From the NCBI GenBank assembly GCA_002339725.1, contig DDKN01000004.1:1-21397 (forward strand): a DNA stretch of 21,397 nt, read 5' to 3'. Positions 14,080-21,397 of the stretch are shown here, in pieces. The notes beneath the pieces were generated by a model, which worked only from the letters and a program-made list of their open reading frames with translations, did not search any database and had not been told where the DNA came from. Origin of the DNA: Thiobacillus sp. UBA2597 (GTDB lineage Bacteria; Pseudomonadota; Gammaproteobacteria; Burkholderiales; Thiobacillaceae). The translations under genes and the position numbers were made by a program. How positions within the stretch are numbered: the first letter of the stretch is position 1; every line of letters begins with the position of its first letter.

Positions 14080-14568
14080 ATGCCTTCCTTCGATGTCGTA
14101 TCCGAGGTCGACAAGCAGGAATTGCGCAATGCGGTCGACCAGGCCAACAAGGAGATCGCCAACCGCTTTGATTTCAAGGGCTCGGATGCCCGGATCGAGC
14201 AGGCCGACTATGTGCTGACGCTGTTCGCCGACGACGAGTTCAAGCTGGACCAGGTGCAGGAGGTCTTGAACGGCAAGCTGGTCAAACGTGGCATCGACAT
14301 CCGCGCGCTCGACATCGCCGACAGGATCGAGAAGGTCTCCGGCAACAAGGTCAAGCGCCAGGTCACGGTGAAGAACGGCATCGAGACCGAACTGGCCAAG
14401 AAGATCGTCAAGCTGATCAAGGACAGCAAGCTCAAGGTCACCGCCAGCATCCAGGGCGAGAGCGTGCGCGTCTCCGGTGCCAAGAAGGACACCCTGCAGG
14501 AGACCATCGCCCTGCTGAGAAAGTCGATCAGCGAGGCCCCGCTCCAGTTCCAGAACTTCCGCGATTAA
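14080..14568 (+). CDS. yajQ: YajQ family nucleotide-binding protein
   Basis: This encodes 162 residues, standard for YajQ, starting MPSFDVVSEVDKQELRNAVDQ with the diagnostic IANRFDFKGSDA segment and a lysine-rich second half (VKRQVTVKNGIETELAKKIVKLIK). Family members bind cyclic di-GMP or nucleic acid and act as cytoplasmic effectors. The ATG at 14080 is chosen because GGAG lies 5 bases before it; an in-frame GTG two codons earlier is possible. It is the last gene of the plus-strand block. Confidence 0.94.
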   Translation: MPSFDVVSEVDKQELRNAVDQANKEIANRFDFKGSDARIEQADYVLTLFADDEFKLDQVQEVLNGKLVKRGIDIRALDIADRIEKVSGNKVKRQVTVKNGIETELAKKIVKLIKDSKLKVTASIQGESVRVSGAKKDTLQETIALLRKSISEAPLQFQNFRD

Positions 14569-14715
14569 TCTTTTTTAGGCGGGCCGGGCGGCCAGACTGC
14601 CGCCCTGTCCGCCGCCATGCGCGAAGGGCCGGCCCAGGCCCGATTCCATCAGACGCGATATCTCCGGACGTGTTGCAGACGCGGCCGGCATCAATATTTT
14701 TTGTGCGGCCAGACT

Positions 14716-14731
14716 ATTAGCATTTGCTAAT
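14716..14731. promoter_or_regulatory. Palindromic operator-like site upstream of the radical SAM gene
   Basis: ATTAGCA and TGCTAAT form a 7-bp inverted repeat with a TT centre, standing out in a GC-rich intergenic stretch of 242 bp. Its right half overlaps TAATAT, a possible -10 element. The layout is that of a dimeric repressor site (for example ArsR- or MarR-type), about 80 bp before the start codon. No regulator gene lies next to it. Confidence 0.4.
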
Positions 14732-14810
14732 ATGAAATCAAGACAAAATCATCCGAATTGGTGGCCGCCCGCTTTATGGCGTCCCGGTCCGCAAACTGAC
14801 GAAGTGAGAT

Positions 14811-16412
14811 ATGGCAAGCCAAATGACCACAAGTGCCCGCTCCGTTCTCTATGTCCGTCTGCCCTGCTGGAAGATCTATCCGGGCGGGGTGATCTATGTC
14901 GCCGACTATGTCCACAAGCACCGGCCCGAGGTCGAGCAGCAGCTGCTCGACCTGGCCCTGGTGCCGAAAGGCCAGCGCAAACAGGTATTGCGCGATCGCA
15001 TCGCGGCCCTGCGCCCGGACGTGGTCGCCTTCTCCTGGCGCAACATGCAGTCCTTCGGCCCGCACCCGGAGGACGACGCCCTCGACGTGGTGATGAACTT
15101 CGACCACGCGAGAAACCCCTTGCGCCGGCTCAAGGCCGCCAAGGACGCGATTCGCATCATCTATGACTATGCCAAGAGCCGGTTCGACAACTTCGGTTAC
15201 ATGAAGCTGGCCCGGCGGCTGCTGCCCGAGGCGCAGATCGTGGTCGGCGGCACGGCGGTGTCGATCTTCGGCAAGTACGTGGCCGAGCGCTGCCCGGCCG
15301 GCAGCACGGTGGTGGTGGGCGAGGGCGAGGACACCATGCTCTCCCTGGTCGAGGGCGCGGCCGAGCCGCTGGGCGAGTATTACCGCAAGGATGCCCAAGG
15401 CCGGGTCAGCCATCACCCGCGCGCCGGGAACTTCGATCTGGCCAGCCGCACCGCGGTGGACTTCGACTACATCGAATCCATCTTCCCGGAAATTCACAGC
15501 TACCGGGACGATTACATCGGGGTCAACACCAAGCGCGGCTGCCCGTTCCAGTGCCACTTTTGCATCTACAACAAGATCGAGGGCGCGCACCAGCGCTATC
15601 GCGACCCGGTCGAGATCGTCGACGAGATCGAGGCGCTGCAGCGCAAGTTCGGCGTGCGCAAGATCTGGTTCACCGACGCCCAGTTCTGCTCGACCCGGCG
15701 CAGCGTCAGGCACGTCGAGCAGGTGCTGGACGAGATACTGGCGCGCGGCCTGAAGATCCAGTGGTCGGGCTATCTGCGGCTCAACTTTCTCACGCCCGGG
15801 ATCGCCCGCAAGATGCTGGCCTCCGGGCTGTCCAGTATTGACCTGTCGTTCACCGGCTCGCAGGAGGTGATCGACGCCCTCACCCTGGGCTATTCGCTCG
15901 ATCAGCAGATGGATGCCTTCCGCATGTTCCGCGACAGCGGCTTTACCAATCAGAAGGTCAAGCTCTACATGCCGCTCAACGCGCCGGGCGAGACGGTGCA
16001 GACCCTGCGCATGACCCTGGAGCGCATCCGCGAGCTGTATGCGATGTTCGGGCGCGACAACGTACTGCCCTTCATCTTCTTCATCGGGGTGCAACCGGGC
16101 ACACCGGTCGAGCGGCTGTTGATCAAGCAGGGCTATCTCAAGGCCGATTACGACCCGCTCACCCTCAACCCCTTCATCATCAAGAAGCTGCTCTACAACC
16201 CGAAGCCGCTGGGCCGCCTGATTGGCCGGGCCTACCTCGAGGCGATGGCGTCGCTCGACAAGACCAGCGACTACATCGGCCGCGCGACCATGGACATTTT
16301 GGAACGGGAGCTGGCCAAGCCGGAATGGCGGGCCCAGCTCAAGCCGGCGGCCAGGCGCCAGGTCGTCAGCCTGGCGCCGCGCCTGCGTGTGGAATCCGCC
16401 GCGCGGCGTTAG
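14811..16412 (+). CDS. B12-binding-type radical SAM protein
   Basis: This encodes 533 residues. The cysteines Cys244, Cys248 and Cys251 in KRGCPFQCHFC form the CxxxCxxC motif that binds the [4Fe-4S] cluster for S-adenosylmethionine cleavage. The region before it (about 65-180, with DVVAFSWRNM, QIVVGGTAVSIFG and VVVGEGEDTM) has the Rossmann-like pattern of cobalamin-binding radical SAM enzymes, although no DxHxxG motif for base-off cobalamin is visible. The core barrel continues with IWFTDAQFCSTRRSV and LSSIDLSFTGSQEVID. Such enzymes often methylate or rearrange unactivated carbons; the substrate is unknown. The start at 14811 has a weak AAGTGAG ribosome site, and a second ATG at 14823 is possible. 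It ends 4 bp inside the convergent potassium-channel gene. Confidence 0.88.
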   Translation: MASQMTTSARSVLYVRLPCWKIYPGGVIYVADYVHKHRPEVEQQLLDLALVPKGQRKQVLRDRIAALRPDVVAFSWRNMQSFGPHPEDDALDVVMNFDHARNPLRRLKAAKDAIRIIYDYAKSRFDNFGYMKLARRLLPEAQIVVGGTAVSIFGKYVAERCPAGSTVVVGEGEDTMLSLVEGAAEPLGEYYRKDAQGRVSHHPRAGNFDLASRTAVDFDYIESIFPEIHSYRDDYIGVNTKRGCPFQCHFCIYNKIEGAHQRYRDPVEIVDEIEALQRKFGVRKIWFTDAQFCSTRRSVRHVEQVLDEILARGLKIQWSGYLRLNFLTPGIARKMLASGLSSIDLSFTGSQEVIDALTLGYSLDQQMDAFRMFRDSGFTNQKVKLYMPLNAPGETVQTLRMTLERIRELYAMFGRDNVLPFIFFIGVQPGTPVERLLIKQGYLKADYDPLTLNPFIIKKLLYNPKPLGRLIGRAYLEAMASLDKTSDYIGRATMDILERELAKPEWRAQLKPAARRQVVSLAPRLRVESAARR

Positions 16413-18256
16413 GGCGCCTGTTCGATCCTGGGCGCCAGCGCGGCGGCCTGACGCCGGCGCTTGTGCCACCAGCGCCAGATGCTGCCGCCCGGTACGTCCA
16501 GGCCGGTGAGGCGATAGGTCAGAAGGTTGCGGTCGCGCAGCACCTTGATCAGGCGGGAACGCGTACCGGGGCGGGCGCAGAACAAAATGCGGTCGTCCGG
16601 TTGCAGCAGCTCGGCATCGTCCGGCAACAACAATTCCTGTCCCGCCCGGCTCAGCAGAAGGGGCACACAGGGCAAGCGGGTCTCCTGCTCCGGCGATTCC
16701 CGCAGCAGCTCGCCCAGGTTGATCGGCCAATCCTCATTCAGCAATTGCCAGATGCCCGCCTGGCGCGGTGACAGACGGACATCCCAGATCTCCGGCACGG
16801 TGTCGCTCACCAGGCCGATGATGCGGCTGATCAGTTCATAGGCCCAGGCGTCCCCCTGATTGCGCGCCAAGGTGAGAAAGCGGCTGTGCAGCGGCGTGGT
16901 GAGCAGGGAGAAGAATTCCTGGGCCACGATGTGCGAGGGCTGCATGGTGATGTGGGCATTGAACTCCTGAAACAGGGCCTGATTCGAGTGGCGGTTCTGA
17001 CGCACCACGATGAACAGGGCGGGGTTGATCTGGCGCGCCGTCATTGCGATCGACAGGTTGTTGATGTCGTGGTCGGTGCCGCAGACGATGCCGACCGCCT
17101 GATCGATGCCCGCCTGCTTGAGCGTGGCCGCCTCGGTGCCGCTGCCGCGGATGCAGTTGGGGCAGCCGGTCTTCTCCGGCTCGGCCTCGACGATGGTGAA
17201 CTGGACGCCCTCCCAGGCCAGGTTGCGCACCACCGCCTTGCCGAAGCGGCCATAGCCGCAGACCAGCCATTTGCCGACCGGGGCCTTGAGCGGCTGCACC
17301 AGGGGCGTGCCGGGCACGCCGGTGAGCCATTCGTAGAGCAGATACTGGCCAGGCGCATTCAGGGCCATGGCCAGGTGCTCGCCGAACACCTCGAAGGGAT
17401 TGATGATCTCATCGGTGCCGAAAGAGGCCATGTTCGCGGCGATCTCCAGGGTGTCGGCCCGGCACAGCACCGGCAGGCTGGGGCGCAACAGCTTGACGCT
17501 CATGGCCACGGCCAGGTTGGCCTGGTCGTCGTTGGTCAGCGCGATGACCGCGGCGCAATGGGGATTGAACAGGCCGGCGTCGATCAGGGCCTCGGTCTGA
17601 CGGGCATCGGCCACCAGGGCCGGCGTGTCCAGGTGATAGTGGCCCAGTTCCAGATTGGCGATGCGGGCCGGGTCGATATCCATCACCACGGCCTGCTGGT
17701 TGCGGGCATCGAGCGCCTTGAGCAGCAGGCTGCCGGTCTCACCGCAGCCGCAGATCAGGTAGAACGGCTGGCGCAGGCGGCCGACCTGGCGCCGAAAGCG
17801 GGCGGCCCGGATCTCCCGGCGCAGGGCCGGATCCTGCACCAGGGTGAGGATGTTGCCGATGCCGTAGACCCAGGCGATCACCGTCAGGTAGATGGACAGG
17901 GTGGCCCAGGCGCGCTGGGCGTCGCTGAAGGCCTGGGGCAGTTCGCCGAAGCCGATGGTGGTGGCGGTGTAGCTGATGAAGTAAAAGGCATGAAAAAAGC
18001 TCATGCCCGGGGTGGGCCGGCCCTCGGCATCCACGCCGGGCATCAGGGTCATGCCGAACACGGCAATGGCATAGCTCAGGATCAGCACCAAAAGCGGCGC
18101 CCGCATGCGCCGCAACATGATGAAGACGACGCTGTTCGCGGACGCGCTGGATGCCGGCTGCCGGGGGGGCACGCTGTCGCGGCCCGACCGCTCGGCTTCC
18201 TCCCGGGTATTGATCCGTTTCAATCGCCGCAACATGAGGGAGAGCAGGTTGTTCAC
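16409..18256 (-). CDS. Potassium channel protein with two RCK/TrkA-N domains
   Basis: This 615-residue inner-membrane protein has two transmembrane helices (about 54-73 and 116-140) around a pore loop whose filter reads TIGFGE at 100-105. A first TrkA-N nucleotide-binding domain starts at YLICGCGETG (166-175) and a second at WLVCGYGRFG (330-339). A TrkA-C-like ligand domain follows near 520-590. The double RCK layout on one chain resembles MthK-like gated K+ channels in which both RCKs are fused. The filter GFGE differs from the common GYGD, as seen in some prokaryotic channels. The N-terminal 50 residues are polar and basic. It lies 12 bp downstream of the DUF6394 gene and is probably co-transcribed with it. 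Confidence 0.92.
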   Translation of the reverse strand: MNNLLSLMLRRLKRINTREEAERSGRDSVPPRQPASSASANSVVFIMLRRMRAPLLVLILSYAIAVFGMTLMPGVDAEGRPTPGMSFFHAFYFISYTATTIGFGELPQAFSDAQRAWATLSIYLTVIAWVYGIGNILTLVQDPALRREIRAARFRRQVGRLRQPFYLICGCGETGSLLLKALDARNQQAVVMDIDPARIANLELGHYHLDTPALVADARQTEALIDAGLFNPHCAAVIALTNDDQANLAVAMSVKLLRPSLPVLCRADTLEIAANMASFGTDEIINPFEVFGEHLAMALNAPGQYLLYEWLTGVPGTPLVQPLKAPVGKWLVCGYGRFGKAVVRNLAWEGVQFTIVEAEPEKTGCPNCIRGSGTEAATLKQAGIDQAVGIVCGTDHDINNLSIAMTARQINPALFIVVRQNRHSNQALFQEFNAHITMQPSHIVAQEFFSLLTTPLHSRFLTLARNQGDAWAYELISRIIGLVSDTVPEIWDVRLSPRQAGIWQLLNEDWPINLGELLRESPEQETRLPCVPLLLSRAGQELLLPDDAELLQPDDRILFCARPGTRSRLIKVLRDRNLLTYRLTGLDVPGGSIWRWWHKRRRQAAALAPRIEQAP

Positions 18257-18268
18257 CCGACGCGCCCC

Positions 18269-18652
18269 TCAGCGGTGGTAGAGCACGGTTTCGATGATGA
18301 GCATGATGACCGAGAGCACGTTGGCGACCAGGGCGCCGGCCGAGAGCGAGACGATGCTGGCCATGATCTCCGGGGTGATGCCGTTGCCGCTCATGTGCAC
18401 GGCATAGGCCCAGACGCTGGCGGCGGCGATCAGCTGCAGCACGGCGACCAGGCTGGTGGCCAGGTGGATGGCGCCGATCTGGGTGCGTTCGCCGAACTTG
18501 AGCACGGTGGCGATCAGGTTGACCACGATCACGGCGAACAATTCATGGATGTGATGGTGCGCGGGGTTGTCGATCTCGCCGATGACGAAACCGAAATTGA
18601 GGGTCATGGCCAGGATGATGAAGAAACCGAAGATGACCTTTTCCAGATTCAT
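18269..18652 (-). CDS. DUF6394 family membrane protein
   Basis: This encodes 127 residues with about four hydrophobic helices: 5-25, 38-51, 65-85 and 100-123. It carries a conserved GEIDNPAHHHIHELFAVIVVNLIATVLKFGERTQIGA segment (residues 25-61), here cited by position and key residues: an acidic-Asn-Pro turn, a triple histidine and a charged loop. From memory this matches the DUF6394 family, of unknown function. It precedes the potassium-channel gene by 12 bp on the same strand. It could be an auxiliary subunit or part of the same ion-homeostasis unit; this is inferred from position only. Confidence 0.8.
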   Translation of the reverse strand: MNLEKVIFGFFIILAMTLNFGFVIGEIDNPAHHHIHELFAVIVVNLIATVLKFGERTQIGAIHLATSLVAVLQLIAAASVWAYAVHMSGNGITPEIMASIVSLSAGALVANVLSVIMLIIETVLYHR

Positions 18653-18697
18653 GCGGGTGCGCTCCTTGGCGTTGATTGTTGTTGCCGAATGATAGCG

Positions 18698-19369
18698 TCA
18701 TTGCGCCTCGGCCAGGGGGCCGGTCAGCGGCACGAAGGCCACGGCCAGGACATGGCGGGTGTGCAGCGTGCCGTCGGCCGCCTTTTCGATCACCTGGAGT
18801 TCCTGGCTCCAGCCGGCCCGGCCGACCGGGATCACCAGGCGGGCACCCGGCTTGAGTTGCTCGATCAGGGGCGGCGGGATGTGGGGGGCGGCGGCGGTCA
18901 CGATGATGCCGTCGTAGGGAGCATGCTCAGGCCAGCCCTGGTAACCATCGCCCTGGCGCACCTCGACGTTGCGATAGCCCAGTTCGGCCAGGCGGGCCGC
19001 AGCCGCCTGGGCCAGGGGCGGGATGATTTCCACCGTATAGACCTGCTTGACCAGTTCCGCCAGCACCGCGGCCTGATAGCCCGAACCGGTGCCGATCTCC
19101 AAAATGGTGTCGCCGGCCTCGGGCTCCAAGAGATCGCTCATCAAGGCCACGATATAGGGCTGCGAGATGGTCTGGCCGTGGCCGATCGGCACCGGCCCAT
19201 TGCGGAAGGCGAGGTGGGCGACATCCGGCGGCAGGAAGCGCTCGCGCGGCACGCGCGCCATGGCCGCCATCACCCGCGGGTTGAGCGCCGGTTTGCCGAT
19301 CCAGCGCTGGGTCAGCCCGACCTCCATGTCGATGTCGTCGAGCATTGCCTTGAGGCCGTCGCTTGTCAT
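18698..19369 (-). CDS. pcm: Protein-L-isoaspartate O-methyltransferase
   Basis: Pcm methylates L-isoaspartyl residues in aged proteins so they can revert to aspartate. The protein has 223 residues. PRERFLPPD at 41-49, GHGQTISQPYIVA at 63-75 and the S-adenosylmethionine motif ILEIGTGSGYQ at 89-99 are all typical. The later DGIIVTAAAPHIPPPLIEQLKPGARLV carries the family's post-motif (cited by key residues Thr-Ala-Ala-Ala and Pro-Pro-Leu). The gene is divergent from the chemotaxis gene (167 bp apart) and lies 45 bp before the DUF6394 gene. Confidence 0.95.
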   Translation of the reverse strand: MTSDGLKAMLDDIDMEVGLTQRWIGKPALNPRVMAAMARVPRERFLPPDVAHLAFRNGPVPIGHGQTISQPYIVALMSDLLEPEAGDTILEIGTGSGYQAAVLAELVKQVYTVEIIPPLAQAAAARLAELGYRNVEVRQGDGYQGWPEHAPYDGIIVTAAAPHIPPPLIEQLKPGARLVIPVGRAGWSQELQVIEKAADGTLHTRHVLAVAFVPLTGPLAEAQ

Positions 19370-19536
19370 GCCTGCCTCCTGCCGGGTGTTGTATGGGGCA
19401 AATGTGGTTGAACCTACTTATAACTATAGGTAGATACTTACCTTGACCGGGTTTGGCGTTTAGACGGAACATTAATTCGATAAGGATCACCCCAAAAAAA
19501 CACCATGCCAGTGGCATGCGGCGACGAGGAGAGACC

Positions 19537-21183
19537 ATGCCAGCCACATTCCTGCACAACCTGTTCGCCAACCAGAAGATCAAGACCCAGCTGATCGTCC
19601 TGTTGGCGGTGATCTTCGGCTTTTTCGTGGTTTCGGCCGGCGTCTCCTATCGGGCGCTGAACCAGGCCAAGGCCAACTTCACCCAGTTCATCAGCCAGGA
19701 CCAGAAGGTCATGCTGGCGCTGACCGAGCTGCTCGCCAACGGCCTGCAGATGGGCCAGGCCCTGCGCAACATCGTGCTCGACCCGGCCAACCCCAAGGCC
19801 TACGAGAACTTCGACAAGGCCAGCAAGGAGATGGACAAGCTGCTGACGGAGACGCGCGAGCTGGCGGCCGAAGATGCCGAGCTCAGCACGGCCCTGGCCA
19901 AGATCGCCGAGCTTCGGCAGAAGCAGGCTGCGGCACAGCAACTGGTCAAGGACAAGGTCGCGGCCCAGGCGATCGAAGAGGCCAAGACCGTGCTCAACAA
20001 GGAGGAAACCCCGGTCTGGCGCGAGATTCGTCAAATACTGCTGGATCAGGTCAAGCTCAAGAAAGAGGCGATGGTGGCCAAGGAAGTGGCCGTGCAGGGC
20101 GAAGTGGCCCGGGCCCAGACCCTCAGCCTGATCCTGGCCGTGATCGCCATCGTGCTCGGCCTGGTGCTGGGCATGGCGGTGGTCGGCAACATCATCTCCC
20201 GGCTCAACATGCTGACCGAATCGATCGAAGGGCTGGCCCAGGGCGAGGGCGATTTGACCGCCCGTCTGCAGGTGAGTGGCAACAACGAGCTGTGCCGCAT
20301 CTCGGCCGCCTTCAACCAGTTTGTCGAAAATCTCCAGGGCATGGTCAATGCCATCAAGGCCAACGCCAACCAGTTGCACAGCATGTCCAGCAGTCTGGCC
20401 GATGTTTCGGTCAAGATCGGCAACGCCACTTCCGAGCAAACCTCGGCGGTGACCTCGACCGCGGCCGCGGTCGAGCAGATGAGCGCGACCATCGCCTCGA
20501 TCGCTGACGGCGCCGATCACATTAAGCAGGTCTCCAGCGAGAGCGCCGACTATTCCACCCAGGGCCTGCAGAAGATGGGCGAGCTGACCTCGGTGATGAA
20601 CGGCGTGCAGCAGGCGGTGCAGGGCATGGCCGGCTCGGTGCACCAGTTCCTGGAGAGCACCCAGAGCATCATCGGCGCCACCCAGCACGTGAAGGACATC
20701 GCCGATCAGATCAACCTCTTGGCGCTCAATGCCGCCATCGAGGCGGCGCGGGCCGGCGAGCAGGGCCGCGGCTTCGCCGTGGTCGCCGACGAAGTGCGCA
20801 AACTGGCCGAGAAGACCGCGCTCTACGCCAACGAGATCAGCTCGGTCACCTCGGAGATGAGCGCGCGCTCGAGCCAAGTGGAATCGGCCATCCAGCAGGG
20901 CATGAGCGCCCTGGAGGAGAGCGGTCGTTCCAGCCAGCAGGTGTCCGAGGTGGTGTCGCAGGCCCAGCAGGCGGTGCTCAGAGCCGCCCACGGCATTGGC
21001 GAGATCAGCGGCTCGGTCAAGGAACAGTCCCTGGCCAGCAGCCAGATCGCCAACAACATCGAGCGCCTGTCGCACCTGGCGGAAAACACCGAGGAGGCGA
21101 TCGCCCAGTCCAATGCCACGGTGCAGGAACTGCGTCAGGTGGCCGATACCTTGTACCAGACGGTGTCGCGCTTCAAGAGCTGA
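19537..21183 (+). CDS. Methyl-accepting chemotaxis protein
   Basis: This encodes 548 residues. Transmembrane helix 1 (about 18-36) and helix 2 (about 196-218) bracket a periplasmic, mostly helical sensor domain that fits a four-helix-bundle type. A HAMP linker follows (about 219-270). The methyl-accepting region has the conserved hairpin tip INLLALNAAIEAARAGEQGR, which contacts CheW and CheA. There is no C-terminal NWETF-type tether pentapeptide. The ATG at 19537 is chosen since GAGGAGAG stands just before it; an in-frame codon 84 bp upstream has no ribosome site. It is a single gene with its own terminator. The ligand is unknown, and no flagellar or che genes are in the window. Confidence 0.94.
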   Translation: MPATFLHNLFANQKIKTQLIVLLAVIFGFFVVSAGVSYRALNQAKANFTQFISQDQKVMLALTELLANGLQMGQALRNIVLDPANPKAYENFDKASKEMDKLLTETRELAAEDAELSTALAKIAELRQKQAAAQQLVKDKVAAQAIEEAKTVLNKEETPVWREIRQILLDQVKLKKEAMVAKEVAVQGEVARAQTLSLILAVIAIVLGLVLGMAVVGNIISRLNMLTESIEGLAQGEGDLTARLQVSGNNELCRISAAFNQFVENLQGMVNAIKANANQLHSMSSSLADVSVKIGNATSEQTSAVTSTAAAVEQMSATIASIADGADHIKQVSSESADYSTQGLQKMGELTSVMNGVQQAVQGMAGSVHQFLESTQSIIGATQHVKDIADQINLLALNAAIEAARAGEQGRGFAVVADEVRKLAEKTALYANEISSVTSEMSARSSQVESAIQQGMSALEESGRSSQQVSEVVSQAQQAVLRAAHGIGEISGSVKEQSLASSQIANNIERLSHLAENTEEAIAQSNATVQELRQVADTLYQTVSRFKS

Positions 21184-21203
21184 GGCGATTCAGCGCAAAC
21201 CGG

Positions 21204-21230
21204 CGGCCGGCATGTCCGGCCGTTTTCTTT
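21204..21230 (+). terminator. Intrinsic terminator after the chemotaxis gene
   Basis: Arms CGGCCGG (21204-21210) and CCGGCCG (21216-21222) with loop CATGT are followed by TTTTCTTT. It lies about 20 bp after the stop codon, in the space between two convergent genes. Confidence 0.85.
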
Positions 21231-21238
21231 TCCGCCGG

Positions 21239-21397
21239 TTATTCCAGCTTCTCGAAGCGCAGGAAATAGTTCTCCGTTAGCAGCGGCAGGTCATCGACCA
21301 GGCGGAAGCCGGCCATCTCGACTTCCTGGATCACCGTGGCCTTGCCGGCGCGGACGTGGCCCATCACCCAGTCGGACGACAGGCCGGGAATCTTCTG
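21239..21397 (-). CDS. C-terminal fragment of a probable class I SAM methyltransferase
   Basis: A minus-strand frame of 52 codons plus TAA (21239-21241) runs in from the right edge. The end reads VIQEVEMAGFRLVDDLPLL and then TENYFLRFEKLE. An E-x-x-x-A-GF-x-L tail ending in a strand of the F-x-x-F-x-K type is common in class I S-adenosylmethionine-dependent methyltransferases and related Rossmann proteins. The catalytic part is outside the window, so the family call is tentative. The reading frame itself is clear. Confidence 0.6.
   Translation of the reverse strand, partial: QKIPGLSSDWVMGHVRAGKATVIQEVEMAGFRLVDDLPLLTENYFLRFEKLE

Noticed and set aside
14727..16730. Minus-strand open frame of 667 codons
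   Set aside because: Antisense to the radical SAM gene, with low-complexity composition. The opposite frame has clear conserved motifs.
16886..19411. Very long plus-strand open frame (841 codons)
   Set aside because: It runs antisense across the potassium channel, DUF6394 and pcm genes. Its composition (Gly, His, Asp, Gln, Arg rich) is the usual mirror of high-GC coding DNA, and it matches no family.
19476..19483. TTCGATAA as a possible sigma-28 type -10 element before the chemotaxis gene
   Set aside because: No matching -35 TAAA-type element at the right spacing.
19438..21075. Minus-strand frame of 545 codons opposite the chemotaxis gene
   Set aside because: Shadow of a well-supported receptor gene with canonical HAMP and signalling regions.

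Overview
The window looks like chromosomal DNA of a GC-rich betaproteobacterium. A Thiobacillus-like (Hydrogenophilales) host is the best guess, from the argD-argF-argG / ppnP / BPH-type proteasome homologue / yajQ neighbourhood, the cytochrome c'-like protein and the high G+C. This assignment is inference from gene content; no rRNA or tRNA gene is present to anchor it.

Positions 1-4162 are accessory DNA, visibly less GC-rich than the rest. They form a run of integron gene cassettes, all reading on the minus strand. Two attC sites (820-886 and 1523-1586) are visible as imperfect palindromes with unpaired extra bases. The start of each complete cassette is the exact reverse complement of the R'' end of its own attC, which fixes the boundaries. 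Cassette A (4161 to 1529) carries a complete restriction-modification pair: a XamI-like endonuclease and a gamma-type N6-adenine methyltransferase. Cassette B (1528 to 826) carries one membrane-anchored protein of unknown function. Cassette C (825 leftward, cut by the window edge) carries a HARE-HTH plus GIY-YIG nuclease-like protein with a GTG start. No integrase gene is visible to the right, so this end resembles a CALIN (attC cluster lacking an integrase) or a detached array. Between the first cassette and the core genome (4163-4382) lie a 29-codon ORF with a strong ribosome binding site and a 120-bp inverted-repeat element.

Positions 4383-8329 are core genes: a TauE/SafE permease and a GNAT acetyltransferase (minus), miaA (plus) and xseA (minus). 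Several palindromic dispersed repeats sit here, one of them in frame inside miaA. A 477-bp intergenic stretch (8330-8806) holds DnaA-box-like motifs, an AT-rich patch and a terminator-like hairpin just ahead of argD.

Positions 8807-14568 form a plus-strand block: argD, argF, a DUF2283 protein, a cytochrome c'-like protein, argG, then ppnP, a BPH-type proteasome homologue and yajQ. ArgD makes N-acetylornithine, ArgF makes citrulline and ArgG makes argininosuccinate, so three arginine steps are clustered. A 126-bp element with perfect 18-bp inverted repeats separates argG from ppnP.

Positions 14569-21397 hold a B12-binding-type radical SAM gene, convergent by 4 bp with a two-RCK potassium channel gene that is preceded by a DUF6394 membrane protein gene. 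They are followed by pcm (minus), a methyl-accepting chemotaxis protein (plus) with a clear terminator, and the 3' end of a probable methyltransferase gene (minus).
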